NCBI GenBank assembly: GCA_019750655.1
Contig: JAIEOG010000050.1
Span: 1-6,360, forward strand
Direction of reading: 5' to 3'
Length of the DNA: 6,360 nucleotides
DNA from: a bacterium
GTDB lineage: Bacteria; Bdellovibrionota; FAC87; UBA2466
Shown: positions 1 through 3,870 of the stretch, in pieces
How positions within the stretch are numbered: position 1 is the first letter of the stretch
Layout: the number at the start of each line of letters is the position of its first letter
The notes under the pieces: model-generated
The model's database searches: none
Told to the model about the DNA's origin: nothing
What the model saw: the letters and a program-made list of their open reading frames with translations, nothing else
Program-made: the position numbers and the translations under genes

Positions 1-603
1 TCACCGAGTATTGGTCGATATCGGAGATGATGGAGTTGATTTTCGAGCTGAGCACCGTATGCACGAGCAAGCACGGATAGCGACACTCAAACCTAGCACC
101 GTGGTATGCATCGCGAGCGCGATAGCTTTTTGCAGGTACGTTTGGCGCGTTACCGCGTCGACCTGATCGCCAGAAGCATCGAATGCCATCACGAGACCGA
201 GCACCGTTGCGAGTAGTCCGATCAGCGTCGCGACGTTCGCGAAGGTCGGCAGGTACAACGCGCGGGCTTCTAGTTTCGGCAGCACTTCCAGAGTCGCTTC
301 GTCGATCGCGTTCTGGATGTCTTCCGGTGAATCTTTAGCGCGGGTCAAACCGCTTTTCAGCACGCGCGGTAAAAGCGCATTCGGCTTGCTGTTGCACAAG
401 CTGATGGCGCGATCGATGTTGTCGCTCAAAATATATTTTTTGAGCTTCGCCATGAAAGCGCGGCTGTTAATGGAGTATTGGAACTGAATCGCCAACCAAC
501 GCTCGATCGCCACAGCAGTTGCCATGACGGCGAGGATCAGAATGACCGCTCCGCCCCATTCAGACTCTTTTACGAAACCAAGAAACGTCTCCAAGAAACC
601 CAT
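1..603 (-). CDS. MotA/TolQ/ExbB-family proton channel subunit, frameshifted near its C-terminus and cut by the window edge
   Basis: Inner-membrane subunit of the MotA/TolQ/ExbB family, whose members form proton channels that energise envelope processes with an ExbD/TolR-type partner. The ATG at 603 has an AGGAGG 5 nt upstream. Visible: a first membrane helix at about residues 18-38, a cytoplasmic segment (about 40-115), a second helix at about 119-141 containing NVATLIGLLATVLGLV, the family signature (usually GLLGTV; here an Ala replaces the Gly), and a third helix starting at about 160. After LGLSVAI (residue 176, base 76) the frame gives an implausible Cys/Arg/Ser-rich tail ending in a stop at bases 1-3. 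One extra base near 75 instead gives PCLLVHTVLSSKINSI, the expected end of helix 3, open to the left edge. So the gene is either a pseudogene or carries an assembly error. An exbD-like partner may lie beyond the edge. I cannot tell ExbB from TolQ or an Agl/Glt-type homologue. Confidence 0.85.
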   Translation of the reverse strand: MGFLETFLGFVKESEWGGAVILILAVMATAVAIERWLAIQFQYSINSRAFMAKLKKYILSDNIDRAISLCNSKPNALLPRVLKSGLTRAKDSPEDIQNAIDEATLEVLPKLEARALYLPTFANVATLIGLLATVLGLVMAFDASGDQVDAVTRQTYLQKAIALAMHTTVLGLSVAIRACSCIRCSARKSTPSSPISTNTR

Positions 604-608
604 TGATT

Positions 609-614
609 CCTCCT
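609..614 (-). promoter_or_regulatory. Strong Shine-Dalgarno of the ExbB-family gene
   Basis: On the minus strand AGGAGG lies 5 nt upstream of the ATG at 603. This fixes the start codon and argues that the gene is, or recently was, well translated despite its broken 3' part. Confidence 0.8.
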
Positions 615-633
615 AATAGAGCGACCGCGGTGT

Positions 634-650
634 GGTGCCCGAGGTGCCCG
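634..650. repeat. Short tandem direct repeat GGTGCCCG x2
   Basis: GGTGCCCG occurs at 634-641 and 643-650 (9-bp period) in the leader of the ExbB-family gene. It is too short to assign a role and may be chance or slippage. Confidence 0.3.
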
Positions 651-730
651 TCGAGATGCTTTTTTTTGGAAAAATACGTCGAATGACTAAAACTGACTGG
701 TACCTATTATTCTAGACGAACCATTGCGAA

Positions 731-1465
731 TTAAAAGAGGAAGAACACACCAGATGCGTAACGCACGGCGATGGGATTGGCCTGGTAGTAAATCGTCGGG
801 TTGGTCGACGCAGCGCCGGGCGCATCATAGGTGTGAGCCGAGAGCCCCAGGTAACTCACTGCAGCTTCTAAGCGAATGCCGGTGTTCGGCGAGATGAAAA
901 ACTCTACGCCGCCAAGCACTTGCGCTGTCAGAGCCCAGTTATAAAGCGTATTGGAAAGGTTCGAGCTGGTGTGCTCGGTGTAGCGTTTCACATAGGCAGC
1001 GCCGATGCCTGCACCTACATAAGGAACGATATCGCTCGTGCCGAAGCGGTACTTGGCGCCGAGCGTAATAGGCGCAATATCGATTTTGACGACGTGGTAG
1101 CGCGCTCCCGTGCCCTGAGTCGTGCCTTCATTGAGCTTGCGCGTGTCGTAGGAGTAGTAACCGAGGTTGGCAAAAAGCTCCCAGTTATAGGACATCGTGA
1201 AGAAGAACGTCCCCTCGAGGTTGAAAAACGTCGAATAATAAAGGCCTTGCGCGGCCGTCGGCGTCGAAGCGGTCGAAGTTACCACGGTGCTCAAAGGCAA
1301 AAGCGTGGACAACATTAGATCCATTCCAACATCTGAGAGATTGCCTTCGTTCTCCGTGAATTTCTCGCGGCGGTAACTTCCGAACAACCCTTTGAAGTCT
1401 TTCTTCGCGGCAAGCGTCTCTTGGGCAAGACCAAGAGCCATTAGGCAAAGCAGCGCGCTTCTCAT
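731..1465 (-). CDS. Outer-membrane beta-barrel protein (OmpW/OMP_b-brl-like)
   Basis: A 244-residue exported protein. The ATG at 1465 is preceded by GGAG with 7-nt spacing. Residues 1-19 form a signal peptide (hydrophobic LLCLMALGLA, likely cleavage at TLA/AKK). The mature part alternates amphipathic strands rich in Tyr/Phe, such as FFFTMSYNWELFANLGYYSY (about 87-106), with polar loops. APITLGAKYRFG (131-142) and VPYVGAGIGAAYV (147-159) resemble the paired strands of OmpW-like and generic small barrels. The chain ends in VFFLF with a terminal Phe, the usual signal for BAM-mediated insertion. Length fits an eight-stranded barrel with one longer Ser/Thr-rich segment (about 42-72). It has its own promoter upstream. 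No terminator is evident between it and the ExbB-family gene 127 bp downstream, so read-through is possible. Substrate or role is unknown. Confidence 0.85.
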   Translation of the reverse strand: MRSALLCLMALGLAQETLAAKKDFKGLFGSYRREKFTENEGNLSDVGMDLMLSTLLPLSTVVTSTASTPTAAQGLYYSTFFNLEGTFFFTMSYNWELFANLGYYSYDTRKLNEGTTQGTGARYHVVKIDIAPITLGAKYRFGTSDIVPYVGAGIGAAYVKRYTEHTSSNLSNTLYNWALTAQVLGGVEFFISPNTGIRLEAAVSYLGLSAHTYDAPGAASTNPTIYYQANPIAVRYASGVFFLF

Positions 1466-1506
1466 GAAAGATCTCCGGATTTGGGGGAAAACTTAAGGCT
1501 ACTGAC

Positions 1507-1534
1507 ATTATAGCTCAAAGCTCGCCAACACCAA
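1507..1534 (-). promoter_or_regulatory. Promoter of the outer-membrane barrel gene
   Basis: On the minus strand a perfect TATAAT lies at 1512-1507, with TTGGTG (3/6 to the -35 consensus) at 1534-1529, spacer 16 bp. Transcription would start near 1500, leaving a leader of about 35 nt that contains the GGAG ribosome site. The -10 is convincing. The -35 is weak, so an activator may help. Confidence 0.6.
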
Positions 1535-1557
1535 ACCAACTCGGTATTCTTGGATGC

Positions 1558-2070
1558 GTGGCAACACAGACGACCCGCATCTTAGGCATCGACCCCGGTT
1601 CCCACCACATGGGTATTGGTTGTGTGGAAAAAACCGGGAATAAGCTGCGCCTTTTGTTCTGTGAAATTCTCCACGCCCCAAAAAACGACACTCTTTATGA
1701 TCGGCTAGAGATTATTGGCGGCCGATTTCAAAAAGTTTTGCAAGATCTCCGGCCCGACACCGTAGCCGTAGAAGATATCTTCTTCGCGAAGAATGTTCGC
1801 AGCGCGATTTACCTGGGAACCGCGCGTGGCATGGCGATTGGCGCGTGCTTGAGCCAAGGTTTGAAGATCCATGAGTATGCCCCGACGCTCGTAAAATCGG
1901 TCGTGACAGGCCACGGCCGCTCAGACAAAGTGCAGGTGCAGAAGATGGTGCAGCTAATCCTGGGAACCCGGATTGAGCTGGGCTTTGACGCCACAGATGC
2001 CGTGGCAGTGGCCATTTGCCACGCCAACCACCTAGATCGTGACCGGATGGTACGGAGACTTTCAACTTGA
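1558..2070 (+). CDS. ruvC: Holliday-junction resolvase RuvC
   Basis: Endonuclease of 170 residues (E. coli RuvC has 173) that resolves Holliday junctions by paired nicks, acting with RuvAB. It has an RNase H-like fold. The start of strand 1 is ILGIDPGS (8-15), with catalytic Asp12. The second acid is Glu72 in VAVEDIFFAKN, and the last two are Asp144 and Asp147 in FDATDAVAVA. All four metal-binding acids are therefore present, so the enzyme should be active. The GTG at 1558 is the first possible start in this frame and places the motifs at the usual distance. The ATG at 1554 is out of frame. No good Shine-Dalgarno is visible (only GGA close by) and no clear plus-strand promoter. Its stop overlaps the ruvA start by 4 nt. 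Confidence 0.97.
   Translation: MATQTTRILGIDPGSHHMGIGCVEKTGNKLRLLFCEILHAPKNDTLYDRLEIIGGRFQKVLQDLRPDTVAVEDIFFAKNVRSAIYLGTARGMAIGACLSQGLKIHEYAPTLVKSVVTGHGRSDKVQVQKMVQLILGTRIELGFDATDAVAVAICHANHLDRDRMVRRLST
2054..2057 (+). promoter_or_regulatory. Shine-Dalgarno that supports the TTG start of ruvA
   Basis: GGAG lies 9 nt upstream of the TTG at 2067, inside the 3' end of ruvC. It supports TTG as the start, which gives the canonical RuvA N-terminus MIGYLKGKV. Confidence 0.6.
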
Positions 2071-2729
2071 TCGGCTACCTCAAAGGCAAAGTCCTCTCCA
2101 AGAGCTTAGACGCCTCTCAATGTGTGATTCTCTCGCACCGTGTGGGCTATGAGCTCACCGTAACGGCTTCGCTTTTTGATCGCCTCGCCGTGGGAGATTC
2201 TGTTTCTATTTGGGTCCACACGCACGTGCGGGAAGATATTCTCTCGCTCTACGGCTTTGCTACTGAACCCGAAAAATCTTTCTTTCGGCTCCTCCTCACC
2301 GTTAGCGGCTTAGGCCCCAAGAGCAGCATGGCTTTGCTCTCGGAACACGGCGCGGAACGCCTCGCGCACCACATCCGCGGCTCCGATGCGAATTCCGTTT
2401 CGAGCGCGCCGGGTATTGGGAAAAAACTCGCGCAGAAAATCATTCTCGAGCTGCAACCCAAGATGGACAAACTAGCTTGGTTGGCGCTTTCCGCTCGGCC
2501 TCTGGAAACGGCTCGCAGTGCTTCGGCCGCGGCTCCGCAACCGCTGCGTGACGATCTTGCGTCCGCTCTGCTGAACCTAGGTTTTGCGCCTCAGGTTGTG
2601 AAACCGACCGTCGAACGGATTTTTGAACGCGAAGACGCCGAAAAAGAAGGTTTCGAAGCCTGCTTGCGCATGGCCCTCAAAGAAATGGCTGGCCGCCCCC
2701 TGACCACCGAAGGAGGCGCCCGTGGATGA
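2067..2729 (+). CDS. ruvA: Holliday-junction branch-migration protein RuvA
   Basis: RuvA tetramers bind the four-way junction and load the RuvB motors. At 220 residues it is somewhat longer than E. coli RuvA (203). Domain I (about 1-64) is the OB fold beginning MIGYLKGKV. The acidic pin that separates strands is Glu56-Asp57 in VREDILSLYGF. Domain II has two helix-hairpin-helix motifs, SGLGPKSS (80-87) and APGIGKKLAQKI (114-125). A flexible Ala/Pro-rich linker (about 143-160) leads to domain III (about 161-208), the RuvB-binding three-helix bundle with ALLNLGF. A short tail (209-220) follows, partly encoded by the DNA that serves as the ruvB ribosome site. The start is TTG, overlapping the ruvC stop (TTGA), and the 3' end overlaps ruvB by 8 nt. 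Translational coupling is likely. Confidence 0.97.
   Translation: MIGYLKGKVLSKSLDASQCVILSHRVGYELTVTASLFDRLAVGDSVSIWVHTHVREDILSLYGFATEPEKSFFRLLLTVSGLGPKSSMALLSEHGAERLAHHIRGSDANSVSSAPGIGKKLAQKIILELQPKMDKLAWLALSARPLETARSASAAAPQPLRDDLASALLNLGFAPQVVKPTVERIFEREDAEKEGFEACLRMALKEMAGRPLTTEGGARG
2711..2716 (+). promoter_or_regulatory. Shine-Dalgarno of ruvB inside the ruvA 3' end
   Basis: A perfect AGGAGG sits 5 nt before the GTG at 2722 and decides that start. It is the strongest ribosome site on the plus strand of this window. Confidence 0.8.
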
Positions 2730-3762
2730 GAATCCGCACCTGCTCGATCTGCGCCAAACCGCGGAAGACAGCGTTCCAGAAAACTCGCTGCGCCCGCGCG
2801 TGCTCTCGGAGTTCATTGGCCAGAGCGATCTAAAACACAAGCTCGATATTTTCCTTTCCGCTGCGAAACAGCGGGGCGAAGCCTTAGACCACACGCTTTT
2901 TTGCGGCCCTCCCGGACTCGGGAAAACCTCGCTAGCCCACGTGCTCGCGCGCGAAATGGGCGCGCAGCTCGTCGCGACTTCTGGCCCCGCACTCGAAAAA
3001 GCAGGGGATCTGGCCGCCATCCTGACGAGCCTCAACCCACGCGACATTCTTTTTATCGATGAAATCCACCGCTTGAATCGGCTCGTGGAAGAATCGCTAT
3101 ACCCCGCGCTCGAAGATTTCCATTTGGACATCGTCCTAGGGCAAGGCCCGAGCGCTCGGGTGATGAAGCTCAATCTGCCGCCCTTCACCTTGATCGGCGC
3201 CACGACCCGCGCAGGGCTTTTAACCTCGCCGATGATGGGCCGCTTCGGCATGGTTCTGCGCTTAGAGCATTATAGTCCCGAAGAATTGCAGATGGTTTTG
3301 GTCCGTTCGGCCGGCATTCTCAAATGCCGCATTGAAATGGAAGGCGCGCTCGAAATCGCTCGCCGCTCGCGGGGCACCCCTCGAATCGCCAACCGACTTT
3401 TGCGCCGTGTGCGCGACTATGCCGAAATCAAAGCGGATGGTGTGATCACAGCCCCCGTGGCTTCTGCCGCTCTTGAAATGCTAGACGTCGATAAGCGCGG
3501 CCTCGACGCCATGGACCGCGCTTTCCTAACCACCATTATTAAGAACTTTGGCGGCGGTCCCGTGGGGATTGAAACGCTTTGCTCCGCCTTGGGCGAAGAA
3601 CGCGAAACGCTCGAAGACGTGTATGAACCGTACCTCCTGCAAATCGGCTTCTTGAACCGCACCCGCCAGGGACGTGTCGCCACGGAACTCGCCCACAAGC
3701 ACCTAGGACTCCAACCGGGGAAATCCGTGCCTACCGGCGAGCAGCAAATGACTATTTTTTAA
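2722..3762 (+). CDS. ruvB: Holliday-junction branch-migration ATPase RuvB
   Basis: AAA+ motor of the RuvAB complex, 346 residues. GTG start set by AGGAGG. Walker A GPPGLGKT (62-69), Walker B ILFIDEIH (109-116), sensor 1 region LIGATTRAG (157-165), arginine finger Arg174 in GRFG, sensor 2 region GTPRIANRLLRRVRD (218-232), and the winged-helix domain at about 265-330 with GEERETLEDVYEPYL. Numbering matches E. coli RuvB residue for residue up to at least 232. The usual PLRDRFG before the finger is PMMGRFG here, so the nearby Arg172 and Asp173 are replaced while the finger itself is kept. After the winged helix comes a 16-residue tail ending in QMTIF, which resembles a sliding-clamp-binding motif. 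It is the last gene of the ruvCAB operon. No strong terminator hairpin follows. Confidence 0.98.
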   Translation: MDENPHLLDLRQTAEDSVPENSLRPRVLSEFIGQSDLKHKLDIFLSAAKQRGEALDHTLFCGPPGLGKTSLAHVLAREMGAQLVATSGPALEKAGDLAAILTSLNPRDILFIDEIHRLNRLVEESLYPALEDFHLDIVLGQGPSARVMKLNLPPFTLIGATTRAGLLTSPMMGRFGMVLRLEHYSPEELQMVLVRSAGILKCRIEMEGALEIARRSRGTPRIANRLLRRVRDYAEIKADGVITAPVASAALEMLDVDKRGLDAMDRAFLTTIIKNFGGGPVGIETLCSALGEERETLEDVYEPYLLQIGFLNRTRQGRVATELAHKHLGLQPGKSVPTGEQQMTIF

Positions 3763-3782
3763 GAAATCTTAACTCCTAAGCC

Positions 3783-3804
3783 CTTTCACAATTTCTTCAC
3801 AATT
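3783..3804 (+). repeat. Paired TTCACAATT direct repeat, 11-bp period, possible operator
   Basis: TTCACAATT occurs at 3785-3793 and again at 3796-3804. An 11-bp period places both copies on the same face of the helix, as in sites of OmpR/PhoB-type regulators. Read as CTTTCAC-AATT-TCTTCAC it loosely resembles a Pho box. It lies 67-88 bp upstream of the secreted-protein start. The regulator is not identifiable from this window. Confidence 0.35.
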
Positions 3805-3816
3805 CAGGTCTAGACT
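3785..3816 (+). promoter_or_regulatory. Weak candidate promoter of the secreted-protein gene
   Basis: TTCACA at 3785-3790 (4/6 or better to the -35 consensus) could pair with TCTAGA at 3809-3814 (18-bp spacer) or TAGACT at 3811-3816 (20-bp spacer). Neither -10 is good. The 108-bp gap after ruvB argues for some promoter here, but this assignment is tentative. Confidence 0.25.
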
Positions 3817-3860
3817 AAAAGGTGGACCCCTCTGACAAGTGTGTCCTCTCCCTCTGAAAA

Positions 3861-3864
3861 AGGA
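3861..3864 (+). promoter_or_regulatory. Shine-Dalgarno that supports the GTG at 3871
   Basis: AGGA lies 6 nt before the GTG at 3871 and only 3 nt before the GTG at 3868, so 3871 is preferred. A third in-frame GTG at 3841 would add ten residues before the signal peptide and has only a distant AGGTGG. Confidence 0.5.
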
Positions 3865-3870
3865 ACTGTG

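Noticed and set aside
650..668. T8 run at 660-667 as an intrinsic terminator
   Set aside because: No GC-rich stem precedes it on the plus strand, no plus-strand gene ends there, and on the minus strand it is an A run.
920..1318. 132-codon plus-strand open frame opposite the barrel gene
   Set aside because: Arg/Val-rich shadow of the minus-strand coding frame, with no ribosome site or recognisable domain.
1486..1557. SOS (LexA) box upstream of ruvC
   Set aside because: No CTGT-N8-ACAG, GAAC-N4-GTTC or TTAC-N3-GTAA type dyad is present. A lineage-specific motif cannot be excluded.
2002..2022. Hairpin GTGGC-CATTT-GCCAC near the ruvC 3' end as a terminator or attenuator
   Set aside because: It lies inside conserved coding sequence (last catalytic Asp region), has only a 5-bp stem and no T run, and ruvA follows with overlap.
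3147..3160. Perfect 14-bp palindrome CCCGAGCGCTCGGG in ruvB
   Set aside because: It encodes the conserved GPSAR stretch, and a palindrome of this length is roughly expected by chance in a window of this size and GC content.
2577..3251. 224-codon minus-strand open frame across ruvA/ruvB
   Set aside because: It is antisense to highly conserved ruv coding sequence and its Ser/Arg-rich composition is typical of a shadow frame.
3761..3780. Short inverted repeats after ruvB (AAGA/TCTT and CTTA/TAAG) as a terminator
   Set aside because: Stems are only 4 bp and AT-rich, with no T run behind them.
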